Of a DNA stretch of 12,579 bases, positions 6,160 to 11,991 are shown in pieces. The position numbers were made by a program, and so were the translations under genes. Numbering within the stretch: position 1 is the stretch's first letter; every line of letters starts with the position of its first letter. Origin of the DNA: an uncultured Oscillospiraceae bacterium (GTDB lineage Bacteria; Bacillota; Clostridia; Oscillospirales; Oscillospiraceae); the NCBI GenBank assembly GCA_910577415.1, contig CAJTLK010000052.1, positions 1 to 12,579 of the forward strand. The letters are read 5' to 3'. Under the pieces are notes generated by a model. The model was given only the letters and a program-made list of their open reading frames with translations, was not told the DNA's origin and did not search any database.

Positions 6160-6324
6160 TTACTTGGTCTCGGTGTGGACCGTATGCTTCCTGCAGAAGG
6201 GACAATACTTGTTCATCTCCAGACGGTCAGGGTCGTTTTTCTTGTTCTTCTTGGTGTTGTAGTTGCGCTGCTTGCACTCGTTGCACCGCAGGGTGATCTT
6301 CACCCGGTTACCGGCCTTTGCCAT
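6160..6324 (-). CDS. rpmG: 50S ribosomal protein L33, zinc-ribbon type
   Basis: This 54-residue protein begins MAKAGNRVKITLRCNECKQR. The two CxxC pairs (C14/C17 and C41/C44) make it the zinc-binding form of L33. The frame stays open upstream, but AGGAGGTG (about 6332-6339) stands 7 bases before the ATG at 6322-6324, and family alignment puts the start there. It is the first gene of rpmG-secE-nusG-rplK-rplA. It is preceded by a leader of about 215 nt containing an intrinsic terminator. Confidence 0.97.
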   Translation of the reverse strand: MAKAGNRVKITLRCNECKQRNYNTKKNKKNDPDRLEMNKYCPFCRKHTVHTETK

Positions 6325-6365
6325 TCTTCGGCACCTCCTTATTACTTGACTGGCCCAACAAAAAA

Positions 6366-6396
6366 GCCGGACCCAGCCTGTTCGCCGGACCCAGCC
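6366..6396 (-). repeat. Tandem 13-bp direct repeat in the rpmG leader
   Basis: GCCGGACCCAGCC occurs at 6366-6378 and again at 6384-6396, separated by five bases. It lies between the leader terminator and the rpmG ribosome-binding site. Each copy contains GCCGGAC, complementary to GTCCGGC at 6435-6441 upstream in the same transcript, so either copy could pair with that segment. Read on the minus strand, the copy nearer rpmG is followed by a run of T, so such a pairing would resemble a second terminator. Confidence 0.75.
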
Positions 6397-6417
6397 AAAA
6401 AAGGCCCAAGGGGGCCT
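6397..6417 (-). terminator. Intrinsic terminator inside the rpmG leader
   Basis: On the minus strand AGGCCC (6412-6417) pairs with GGGCCT (6402-6407) around a 4-base loop, followed by a run of six T (6402-6397; its first T also closes the stem). It lies downstream of the rpmG promoter but about 75 bases before the rpmG start, so it would act as an attenuator rather than as a gene-end terminator. Confidence 0.72.
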
Positions 6418-6425
6418 GTCGTTGG

Positions 6426-6538
6426 CGGTGTGGTGTCCGGCACTGATTGCCTCCCTATGTTTCCGCAAGGGATGAAAGGGTTTTGCGGAGCCATCACACC
6501 GAAAAATGACCGCAAAAAAGAAGCCCTTTTCATAGGTG
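6426..6538 (-). promoter_or_regulatory. Structured 5' leader of unrecognised class upstream of rpmG-secE-nusG
   Basis: Read on the minus strand, 6533-6524 pairs with 6480-6472 (9 bp, one bulged base). Inside it 6517-6510 pairs with 6488-6481 (8 bp). The 3' strand of these two helices is continuous. Three other pairings are possible. CCTATG (6536-6531) can pair with CATAGG (6459-6454). CCGCAA (6488-6483) can pair with TTGCGG (6468-6463), which excludes the 8-bp helix. The apical loop CGGTGTG (6501-6495) is complementary to CACACCG (6432-6426), a possible 7-bp pseudoknot. I do not recognise a known riboswitch, T-box or ribosomal-leader consensus. Nothing here codes for protein convincingly. Confidence 0.55.
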
Positions 6539-6543
6539 GTGGT

Positions 6544-6573
6544 ATTTTATCACAGGATAGTACGGGAAGTCAA
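6544..6573 (-). promoter_or_regulatory. Promoter of the rpmG-secE-nusG operon
   Basis: On the minus strand TTGACT (6568-6573), an 18-base spacer and TAAAAT (6544-6549) form a good sigma-A promoter. TG two positions before the -10 box makes it an extended -10. The predicted start, about 6537, places the 5' end of the RNA at the base of the structured leader. Confidence 0.78.
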
Positions 6574-6641
6574 GTATGATTTTACGGAAAAATCCACGGA
6601 AAATCCAAGGTCTCTCTCCGGGCTTGCCGTGGAAACGCCTA

Positions 6642-6671
6642 TTGACTTTTTTTCGTTTCCCGTGATACCCT
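6642..6671 (+). promoter_or_regulatory. Tentative promoter of the HAD phosphatase gene
   Basis: TTGACT (6642-6647) is followed after 18 bases by TACCCT (6666-6671) with an upstream TG (extended -10 form). The -10 box is poor. It is the best candidate in the intergenic stretch and is divergent from the rpmG promoter. Confidence 0.4.
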
Positions 6672-6679
6672 TTTAAAAG

Positions 6680-6710
6680 AAAAGGAAGGGGCCGACAGCC
6701 TCTTCTTTTT
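6680..6710 (+). terminator. Terminator-like hairpin upstream of the HAD gene
   Basis: AAAAGGAAGGGGC (6680-6692) pairs with GCCTCTTCTTTTT (6698-6710) in 13 bp with two G-U pairs, loop CGACA, and the 3' arm ends in five T. No plus-strand gene precedes it, so it is either a leader attenuator for the HAD gene or an insulator between the divergent operons. It also has an A-tract on the left, so it could block minus-strand transcription. Confidence 0.55.
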
Positions 6711-6746
6711 ATGGATCATGGATATTTTGCGCGAGGAGAAAACGGT

Positions 6747-7568
6747 ATGGAGCGGAAGCTGATCTTTTTGGATATCGACGGCACCCTGACCCCGCCGGGT
6801 ACCAGCATCCCGCCCGAGAGCGCCCTGGCCGCCATCCGGCAGGCACGGGAACGGGGGCACAAGGTGTTCCTCTGCTCGGGCCGGAACCTTGGGATGCAGG
6901 AGGGGGTGCTCTCCTACGGCTTCGATGGCACGGTGGCCAGCGCGGGAGGGTATGTGGTCTGCGGCGGCAAGGTGCTCTATGCCCGGCCCATTGCCGAGGA
7001 GCAGCTTCGCTGGACCCTGGCGCTGCTGGACGGGGCGGAGGCGTATTATCTCCTGGAGACCCGGGATGCGGCCTACGGCAGCGAGGCGGCGGTGGAGCTG
7101 ATGGCCTCCTCCAAGGGCGGCGGCAGCGAGGCCGAGCGGTGGAAGCGCGCGCTCCGGGAAAATCTCCGCATCCACCCGCTGAGAGAGCGGGGGGAGGAGC
7201 CGGTCTATAAGGTGTTTTTTATTACCCAACATACCCAGCGGCTGCCCATGGAGGAGCTGAGCAAGGTCTTTTTTGTCTGCGACCAAAACGTGTTTGCCCA
7301 TGATGGGGTGTTCCGGGGGGAGCTGATCCACCGGGACTTCGACAAGGGCACCGGCATGGCGTGTATCTGTGAGCATCTGGGGGCCACCCTGGCGGACACG
7401 GTAGCCTTTGGCGACAGCATGAACGACCTGGCTATGCTGAAGGCGGCGGGGGTGGGCGTGTGCATGGAAAACGGCGATCCGGCCCTGAAGGAATTCAGCG
7501 ACCTGATCTGTCCCAGGGTGGACGACGACGGCCTTGCAAAGGCCTTTTGCCAATTGGGGCTTATCTGA
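6747..7568 (+). CDS. Cof-type HAD-superfamily (IIB) phosphatase
   Basis: The protein is 273 residues from the ATG at 6747. That start has GAGGAG eight bases upstream. An in-frame ATG at 6711 has no ribosome-binding site and lies against the preceding hairpin. All four HAD motifs are present: I, LDIDGTLT with D9 and D11; II, LCSGR with S44; III, K200 in FDKGTG; IV, FGDSMNDLAML with D223 and D227. The large insert between motifs II and III is the class IIB cap that selects substrate. Family members hydrolyse sugar phosphates, FMN, pyridoxal phosphate or similar small phosphoesters. The real substrate cannot be told from sequence. The gene is monocistronic, with a strong terminator 60 bases downstream. 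Confidence 0.92.
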   Translation: MERKLIFLDIDGTLTPPGTSIPPESALAAIRQARERGHKVFLCSGRNLGMQEGVLSYGFDGTVASAGGYVVCGGKVLYARPIAEEQLRWTLALLDGAEAYYLLETRDAAYGSEAAVELMASSKGGGSEAERWKRALRENLRIHPLRERGEEPVYKVFFITQHTQRLPMEELSKVFFVCDQNVFAHDGVFRGELIHRDFDKGTGMACICEHLGATLADTVAFGDSMNDLAMLKAAGVGVCMENGDPALKEFSDLICPRVDDDGLAKAFCQLGLI

Positions 7569-7628
7569 GAAGAAGGGTCCCCGCGGACTGTTCTGCGCCG
7601 CGCCGCAATTATATAGTGTAGTGTAAGG

Positions 7629-7668
7629 CTCCGGCTGGAGGGAAGCATTCCTCTGGCCGGAGTTTTTT
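7629..7668 (+). terminator. Intrinsic terminator after the HAD gene
   Basis: A 15-bp stem (7629-7643 with 7648-7662, three G-U pairs) with a 4-base loop is followed by six T (7663-7668). It separates the phosphatase from the sporulation operon. Confidence 0.9.
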
Positions 7669-7710
7669 ATCTTGTCCATCCTTTAGACCTTTTTTGAAAT
7701 CCGTCGCCGC

Positions 7711-7716
7711 TATAAT
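7711..7716 (+). promoter_or_regulatory. -10 box of a probable spoIIGA-sigE promoter
   Basis: A perfect TATAAT lies 27 bases before the spoIIGA start. No good -35 box stands at 17 bases (CCTTTT). A weak TTAGAC (7683-7688) stands at 22 bases. In B. subtilis the spoIIG promoter has abnormally long spacing and needs Spo0A~P, so lack of a normally spaced -35 is compatible with an activator-dependent promoter. A poor Spo0A-box resemblance (TGTCCAT, 7673-7679) is the only candidate I see. Confidence 0.5.
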
Positions 7717-7743
7717 GGACGGTACAGCGAAGGGGGGAGAAGG

Positions 7744-8562
7744 ATGACAACGGTATACATAGACGAGGTCTTCCTCCTGAACGCGGTGCTGGATTACCTC
7801 CTGCTTCTCTGCTCGGCCCGGCTGGCGGGGGAGGAGCTGCGCCGGGGGCGGATGGCAGCAGCCGCCCTGCTGGGGGGCGGGTATGCCGCTGCCGTGTTTC
7901 TGCCGGGGTGGGGCTTTCTCTCCCATCCCCTGTGCGCGCTGGCAGCGGCGGCGGGGATGACTCTGGTCGCCTTTGGCGGTTCCCGGCGGCTGCTCCGGGT
8001 GAGCCTGGTGTTTCTGGGGGTGTCGGCAGCCTTCGGCGGGGGCGTGCTGGCGCTGCAATTGTTATCGGGGCGGAGGGTGGTACCCGACCTCAGATCTCTC
8101 CTTTTGTCGGCGGCGGGGTGCTACGCCTTTCTGACCCTCATTTTTCACCGGGGATTCCGCCACAGCGGAGGAGAACTGGCCAGCGCGGAGCTGCGGCTGA
8201 ATGAACGCTCCTGCCGCCTTACCGCTCTGGTGGATACGGGCAACACCCTCACCGATCCCCACACCGGACGGCCTGTGATGGTGGCCGAGGGGGAGAAGCT
8301 GCGAAGTCTCTTTCCGCCGGAGGAATGCCCCAGGGCGGAGGAGCTGCTGGACCCGGTGGCGGCTATGGAGCGGAGAGGAAAAACGCCCCGCCGCTGGCGG
8401 CTGCTGCCCTACCGGGCGGTGGGGGTGAGCTGCGGACTGCTGCTGGCGGTGAAGGTGGACCAGGCCAGAGTGGGGGGAAGGGACTACGGCAGTATCCTGG
8501 TGGCTCTGTCACCCAACCCGGTGAGCGACGGGGGAGGGTACAGCGCCCTCATCAGTGGATAA
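7744..8562 (+). CDS. spoIIGA: Sigma-E processing peptidase SpoIIGA
   Basis: SpoIIGA is the membrane-bound aspartic protease that removes the pro-sequence of sigma-E in the mother cell when signalled by SpoIIR from the forespore. The 272-residue product starts MTTVYIDEVFLLNAVLDYLLLL and has about five hydrophobic segments in the first ~135 residues. The C-terminal protease domain carries LVDTGNTLTDP with the catalytic D164 in D-T-G-N. It ends in the family tail ALSPNPVSDGGGYSALI. The length is somewhat shorter than the ~309 residues of B. subtilis. A GGGGGAG-type ribosome-binding site precedes the ATG. Its partner substrate sigE follows 28 bases later. Confidence 0.96.
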   Translation: MTTVYIDEVFLLNAVLDYLLLLCSARLAGEELRRGRMAAAALLGGGYAAAVFLPGWGFLSHPLCALAAAAGMTLVAFGGSRRLLRVSLVFLGVSAAFGGGVLALQLLSGRRVVPDLRSLLLSAAGCYAFLTLIFHRGFRHSGGELASAELRLNERSCRLTALVDTGNTLTDPHTGRPVMVAEGEKLRSLFPPEECPRAEELLDPVAAMERRGKTPRRWRLLPYRAVGVSCGLLLAVKVDQARVGGRDYGSILVALSPNPVSDGGGYSALISG

Positions 8563-8590
8563 AGACGGCCAAAATGGGAGGAAAAAAGCA

Positions 8591-9313
8591 ATGAAAACAA
8601 AACTGCGCCGCCTGTGGTGGCGGTTCCAAGCGTTTCTGGCCGTCCACGGTGTGCTCCTACCGGGAAAGGTCATGTACATCGGAGGCAGCGACACTCTGCC
8701 CCCGCCTCTGAAGCGGGAGGAGGAGGCGGAGCTGATCGCCCTTCTGGCCCAGGGAGACGAGAAGGCCAGAGCCACCCTCATCGAGCGCAACCTGCGGCTG
8801 GTGGTCTATATCGCCAAGCGGTTCGAGAATACCGGGATCAATATCGAAGACCTCATTTCCATCGGCACCATCGGCCTTATCAAGGCGGTGAATACCTACC
8901 GGGCGGAAAAGAATATCAAGCTGGCCACCTACGCCTCCCGGTGTATCGAAAACGAGATATTGATGCACCTTAGGAAGACCTCCAAGGAGCGGGGAGAGGT
9001 CTCCTTTGACGAGCCGCTGAACACCGACTGGGACGGCAATGAGCTGCTGCTGTCCGACATTCTGGGCACCGACGTGGACGTGGTGATGCAGCCGCTGGAG
9101 GCCGACGTGGACCTTCAGCTTCTGGACCAGGCCCTGGGGCGGCTGGAGGAGCGGGAGCGGGTCATCATCTCCCTGCGCTTCGGCCTGGGCGGTGCCATGG
9201 AGCGGACCCAGAAGGAGGTGGCCGACCAGCTGGGAATTTCTCAATCCTATATCTCCCGGCTGGAAAAGCGCATCATCTCCCGGCTGAAGAAGGAAATATT
9301 GAAAATGATGTAA
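8591..9313 (+). CDS. sigE: RNA polymerase sporulation sigma factor sigma-E (pro-form)
   Basis: Sigma-E directs early mother-cell transcription. The product is 240 residues from the ATG at 8591, which has GGGAGG nine bases upstream. An in-frame GTG at 8555 overlaps spoIIGA and lacks a ribosome-binding site. The N-terminus (1-~29, MKTKLRRLWWRFQ...GKVMY) is the amphipathic pro-sequence. The cleavage region MYIGGSDTLPPPL matches that of known pro-sigma-E. Core region 2 (about 65-135: LIERNLRLVVYIAKRF, then NIEDLISIGTIGLIKAV and KLATYASRCIENEILMHLR) and region 4 with its helix-turn-helix (QKEVADQLGISQSYISRLEKR) follow. It is cotranscribed with its protease. Confidence 0.98.
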   Translation: MKTKLRRLWWRFQAFLAVHGVLLPGKVMYIGGSDTLPPPLKREEEAELIALLAQGDEKARATLIERNLRLVVYIAKRFENTGINIEDLISIGTIGLIKAVNTYRAEKNIKLATYASRCIENEILMHLRKTSKERGEVSFDEPLNTDWDGNELLLSDILGTDVDVVMQPLEADVDLQLLDQALGRLEERERVIISLRFGLGGAMERTQKEVADQLGISQSYISRLEKRIISRLKKEILKMM

Positions 9314-9344
9314 AGTCGCGTGGTATTGCGTGACACCGAGGAGC

Positions 9345-9435
9345 AAAAAATGCCCTCCCCATGCGTCGTCTCTAAACATGGCGGAAGCCTTGCGCTGTCT
9401 CTCGCCTGGTTTATAGCATGGGGAGGGTATTTTTT
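9345..9435. terminator. Long-stem hairpin/bidirectional terminator between sigE and coaX
   Basis: Bases 9345-9364 pair with 9416-9435 in 20 bp (one G-U), beginning with six A and ending with six T, so it can terminate on either strand. Unusually, the loop is 51 bases. It holds a second helix, TAAAC/GTTTA then GGCG/CGCC, with a two-base mismatch between. It separates convergent sigE and coaX. The size suggests a palindromic element recruited as terminator. Confidence 0.8.
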
Positions 9436-9473
9436 GATCGCGAGGTGAGTTGATCTGCTGAGGCGTGGAAAAC

Positions 9474-10241
9474 TCAGGAATTTTTGTCGTAGATGAGCTT
9501 GAGGCCCTGGAGCATCAGGTCCTCCTCCACGGTGATGTCTCTCCGGCAGAGGGGGACGACCATGTGGGCCAGCCCGCCGGTGGCCACCACGGTGGCTATA
9601 GGTTCTCCCAGCTCGGCCTCCACCCGGTCAATGAGGCCGTCCAGCATGGCGGCGTGGCCGTAGAGGGCGCCGGACTGCATACACTCCACCGTATTGGAGC
9701 ACACCACCCTGGGGGGGACGGCAAGCTGGATGCGGGGGAGCTGGCTGGTGCCGGCGGAGAGAGAGTCCACCGACAGCCGCAGCCCCGCCAGAATGGCCCC
9801 GCCCAGGAAGCGTCCGTCCCTATCGATGACCGACATGGTGTTGGCGGTGCCCATGTCAAAGATGATGAGGGGCTTGGGGTGCTTCGCGGTGGCGGCCACC
9901 GCCGCCACCACCAGGTCGGCCCCCAGCTGGCCGGGATCGTCTATCTTGATGTTGAGGCCGGTCTTGATCCCCGCCCCCACCACCAGCGGACGGTGGTGGA
10001 TGACCAGCTCTACCGCCCGGCAGAGAGTGTCGGAAAGCTCGGAGACCACACAGGAAAGGCCGGCCCCGGTCACCTTCTTTCGGTCTATCTGGTGCAGGTC
10101 GCACAGGTCGCGGAAGATGAGGGCGTACTCGTCGGCGGTCTTGGCCCGGTCAGTATGGACACGGGCGGTGAACAGAAGTGCGTCACCCTCCATGCAGCCC
10201 AGGACGATGTGGGTATTGCCCACGTCGATGGCGAAGATCAT
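9474..10241 (-). CDS. coaX: Type III pantothenate kinase
   Basis: CoaX phosphorylates pantothenate, the first step of coenzyme A synthesis. The 255-residue protein shows the ASKHA-fold motifs: phosphate loop DVGNTH (D6), the GADLV motif with D109, and the second phosphate motif DMGTANT (129-135). A GGAILAGLRLS segment (148-157) has Leu-Ala where many homologues have Ala-Pro, and TANTMSV is a slight variant of the usual TATTFD. The ribosome-binding site GGAGG overlaps the end of the upstream gene (TAAGGAGG), and the gap is 12 bases. Coupling to an ECF S-component suggests uptake and trapping of the same vitamin. Confidence 0.95.
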   Translation of the reverse strand: MIFAIDVGNTHIVLGCMEGDALLFTARVHTDRAKTADEYALIFRDLCDLHQIDRKKVTGAGLSCVVSELSDTLCRAVELVIHHRPLVVGAGIKTGLNIKIDDPGQLGADLVVAAVAATAKHPKPLIIFDMGTANTMSVIDRDGRFLGGAILAGLRLSVDSLSAGTSQLPRIQLAVPPRVVCSNTVECMQSGALYGHAAMLDGLIDRVEAELGEPIATVVATGGLAHMVVPLCRRDITVEEDLMLQGLKLIYDKNS

Positions 10242-10253
10242 GGTTTTTCCTCC

Positions 10254-10874
10254 TTATTGAGTATCCTCGTCCTTCACGGTCCGGGAGGGAACGGCGAAGG
10301 GGCGGCGGGCGTTGATGATACGGACAATGATGGGACACAGCACCAGGTCAAGAGCCAGCTCAAAGAAGAAGTTGAAGCCGATAAAAACGCTCATGACCAC
10401 CACTGGACCGCTGCCCGTGATGCCCAGGTTGGCGGCAAACTGGATGCAGTCGTCCAGGAAAAAGAGCATGCAGCCCAGGAAAAATACCCCGGTATTGACC
10501 ACGGGATAGGCCACCGCGGCGGCCAGGGCGGCAAGGAAGCCGTTTTTCTTTTCCAACAGCCGGTAGAGAGCGGCAGCCGCCAACCCTGCCAGAGTGCCCT
10601 TGAGCAGCACGATAAAAACGGTGGCGACAGGGTTCCAGGCAAAGAAGAGGGCCGCGTCGCCAGAGAGGAGCACGGTGACGCCGAAGACCAGGCCCAGCCA
10701 TGCCCCGGCCAGGGGACCCATCAGGGCGCCGCCGATGATGACCGGCACGCCCACCAGGGAAACGGCAAATACGCCAAAGCGTATCGCGATGCCCATCATC
10801 TGCAGCACCGCCACAATGGCGGTGAGCAGAGCCAGCAGGGCCAGCTTCTGTGTGCGGTAGCGTGTGTTTTCCAT
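10254..10874 (-). CDS. ECF transporter S-component, probably pantothenate-specific (PanT-like)
   Basis: This is a 206-residue hydrophobic protein with about six membrane helices. It starts MENTRYRTQKLALLALLTAI, whose helix-1 pattern is typical of ECF S-components. The central GGALMGPLAGAWLGLVFG segment is the kind that packs against the shared EcfT. The start is taken at ATG 10872-10874 because GGAGGT lies 8 bases before it. A TTG at 10878-10880 would be only two bases from that site. No EcfA or EcfT gene is nearby, so it should use the shared energising module. Vitamin specificity is inferred from its tight operon with coaX, not from recognised binding residues. Confidence 0.8.
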   Translation of the reverse strand: MENTRYRTQKLALLALLTAIVAVLQMMGIAIRFGVFAVSLVGVPVIIGGALMGPLAGAWLGLVFGVTVLLSGDAALFFAWNPVATVFIVLLKGTLAGLAAAALYRLLEKKNGFLAALAAAVAYPVVNTGVFFLGCMLFFLDDCIQFAANLGITGSGPVVVMSVFIGFNFFFELALDLVLCPIIVRIINARRPFAVPSRTVKDEDTQ

Positions 10875-10947
10875 ATTCAATTACCTCCTGCTGCTGTCCA
10901 CGGTGGGTACAGCGCAATATTTGACCGCCCATTCAGACGGCGAGACC

Positions 10948-10976
10948 ATTATAGGAGCATGGGGAGGAAAAATCAA
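10948..10976 (-). promoter_or_regulatory. Promoter of the ECF S-component/coaX operon
   Basis: On the minus strand TTGATT (10971-10976), a 17-base spacer and a perfect TATAAT (10948-10953) give a leader of about 67 bases before the S-component ATG. No recognised riboswitch is visible in that short leader. Confidence 0.85.
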
Positions 10977-10990
10977 CTCCCTTTTTGCCT

Positions 10991-11050
10991 CTCCCAGCCA
11001 TTGACCTCCGTTTCCTGTTCTGCTGGCGCAGTTTTCTTTGCCGCTGGGAG
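10991..11050. repeat. 8-bp inverted repeat in the panT-sigG intergenic region
   Basis: CTCCCAGC (10991-10998) and GCTGGGAG (11043-11050) are perfect inverted copies 44 bases apart. A small CTGC/GCAG hairpin lies between them. No T-tract follows on either strand, so this is not a terminator. It could be an operator or a structural element. The rest of this ~190-base stretch upstream of the sigG leader hairpin holds no gene. Confidence 0.4.
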
Positions 11051-11106
11051 AAAAAATCCATCGAAAGCCGTCCCACGATAAAAAATAAAGCTCCCGTCTC
11101 CCCCGT

Positions 11107-11169
11107 ATGAAAGCCCCCGCCTCGGAGATACTGGAAACAGTATTTCAAAGGCGGGGTGTTTGCTTTCAT
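11107..11169 (+). promoter_or_regulatory. Leader hairpin that buries the sigG ribosome-binding site and start codon
   Basis: ATGAAAGC (11107-11114) pairs with GCTTTCAT (11162-11169). CCCCGCC (11115-11121) pairs with GGCGGGG (11150-11156), leaving a 5-base bulge TGTTT. T11122 pairs with A11149. After a small internal loop, 11125-11133 pairs with 11138-11146 (one G-U) around a GAAA tetraloop. About 25 base pairs in all. The 3' arm contains the purine-rich ribosome-binding segment, the alternative GTG (11156-11158) and two bases of the ATG (11168-11170), so folding should repress translation. Confidence 0.85.
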
Positions 11170-11938
11170 GCAGGGGAAAGTGGAGATATGCGGCGTCAAC
11201 ACCTCCAAGCTGAAGGTGCTGAAGAACGACGAGATGGTGGAGCTGCTCCGAAAGACCAAGGAGGGGGACATGGAAGCCCGGGAGAAGCTCATCGCCGGGA
11301 ACCTGCGGCTGGTGCTGTCGGTGATCCAGCGCTTTGACCGCCGGGGAGAGAATGTGGACGACCTGTTCCAGGTGGGCTGTATCGGTCTGATGAAGGCCAT
11401 TGACAACTTTAATGTGGACCTGGACGTGAAGTTCTCCACCTACGGCGTGCCCATGATCATGGGGGAGATTCGCCGCTACCTTCGGGACAACAGCTCCATG
11501 CGGGTCTCCCGTTCCATGCGGGACACGGCCTATAAGGTGCTTCAGGCTAAGGAGCAGTTCATGGCCCAGAACCAGCGGGAGCCGACGCTGGAGGAGATCG
11601 CCAAGATCCTGGACACCAAGCGGGAGGATGTGGTCTTTGCTCTGGAGGCCATCACCGACCCAGTGAGCCTCTATGAGCCGGTCTACTCCGACAGCGGCGA
11701 CGCGGTGACCGTGATGGACCAGGTCAAGGACAGCAAAAATACCGATGAGAGCTGGCTGGAGCGCATTGCTTTAAAGGACGCGGTGGCAAAGCTCCCCGAG
11801 CGGGAGAAGAGGATACTGGCCCTGCGGTTTTTCCTGGGCAAGACCCAGATGGAGGTCTCCGCCGAGGTGGGCATCTCCCAGGCCCAGGTGTCCCGGCTGG
11901 AAAAGAGCGCGCTGGAGCAGATCAGAAAGAACTTGTAG
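11168..11938 (+). CDS. sigG: RNA polymerase sporulation sigma factor sigma-G
   Basis: Sigma-G drives late forespore genes. The 256-residue product contains the diagnostic N-terminus KVEICGVNTSKLKVLKNDEM. Region 2 (about 40-115) includes GNLRLVLSVIQRF, VDDLFQVGCIGLMKAIDNF, KFSTYGVPMIMGEIRRYLRD and RVSRSMRD. Region 3 is present, and the region 4 helix-turn-helix is GKTQMEVSAEVGISQAQVSRLEK. The ATG at 11168 is chosen by alignment to the family. A GTG at 11156 in frame is the alternative (260 residues). Neither has a strong ribosome-binding site, only GGCGGGG. Its translation signals lie in the hairpin at 11107-11169. No clear sigma-F promoter was found. It is separated from sigE by coaX-panT, unlike the usual adjacent order. 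Its stop TAG falls inside a palindromic repeat. Confidence 0.97.
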   Translation: MQGKVEICGVNTSKLKVLKNDEMVELLRKTKEGDMEAREKLIAGNLRLVLSVIQRFDRRGENVDDLFQVGCIGLMKAIDNFNVDLDVKFSTYGVPMIMGEIRRYLRDNSSMRVSRSMRDTAYKVLQAKEQFMAQNQREPTLEEIAKILDTKREDVVFALEAITDPVSLYEPVYSDSGDAVTVMDQVKDSKNTDESWLERIALKDAVAKLPEREKRILALRFFLGKTQMEVSAEVGISQAQVSRLEKSALEQIRKNL

Positions 11939-11963
11939 GGGCGGCCTGTGTGGCCGCCCCTAC
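11935..11963. repeat. Perfect GTAGGGGCGGCC palindrome at the sigG stop codon
   Basis: GTAGGGGCGGCC (11935-11946) and its exact complement (11952-11963) enclose a 5-base loop. The TAG stop of sigG (11936-11938) is made by the first bases of the palindrome. The ends, GTAGGGGCG...CGCCCCTAC, are identical to those of the second element at 11992-12039. Between the two lies an A/T-rich spacer of 28 bases. Either could also serve as a poor terminator. Confidence 0.9.
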
Positions 11964-11991
11964 ATAATAAATGAAAATGAGATACCATCCG

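Noticed and set aside
6325..6468. N-terminal extension of L33 of about 48 residues
   Set aside because: No ribosome-binding site at the upstream start, no family support, and the stretch contains the leader terminator and tandem repeats.
7672..7716. B. subtilis-like spoIIG promoter with Spo0A boxes
   Set aside because: The -10 box is clear, but neither the long-spaced -35 nor any Spo0A box matches well enough to call.
10874..10941. Riboswitch in the panT-coaX leader
   Set aside because: The leader is only ~67 bases and shows just small hairpins, with no known aptamer motif.
11020..11060. Sigma-F-type promoter for sigG (GCAGT at 11028-11032 with GGGAGAAAAA at 11046)
   Set aside because: The -35 match is weak and the spacing of 13 bases is too short; it cannot be supported from sequence alone.
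9465..11081. A 538-codon open frame on the plus strand
   Set aside because: It lies antisense to coaX and the ECF S-component, which have clear motifs, ribosome-binding sites and a promoter. The translation is His/Gln/Gly-rich low-complexity sequence typical of the complement of GC-rich genes.
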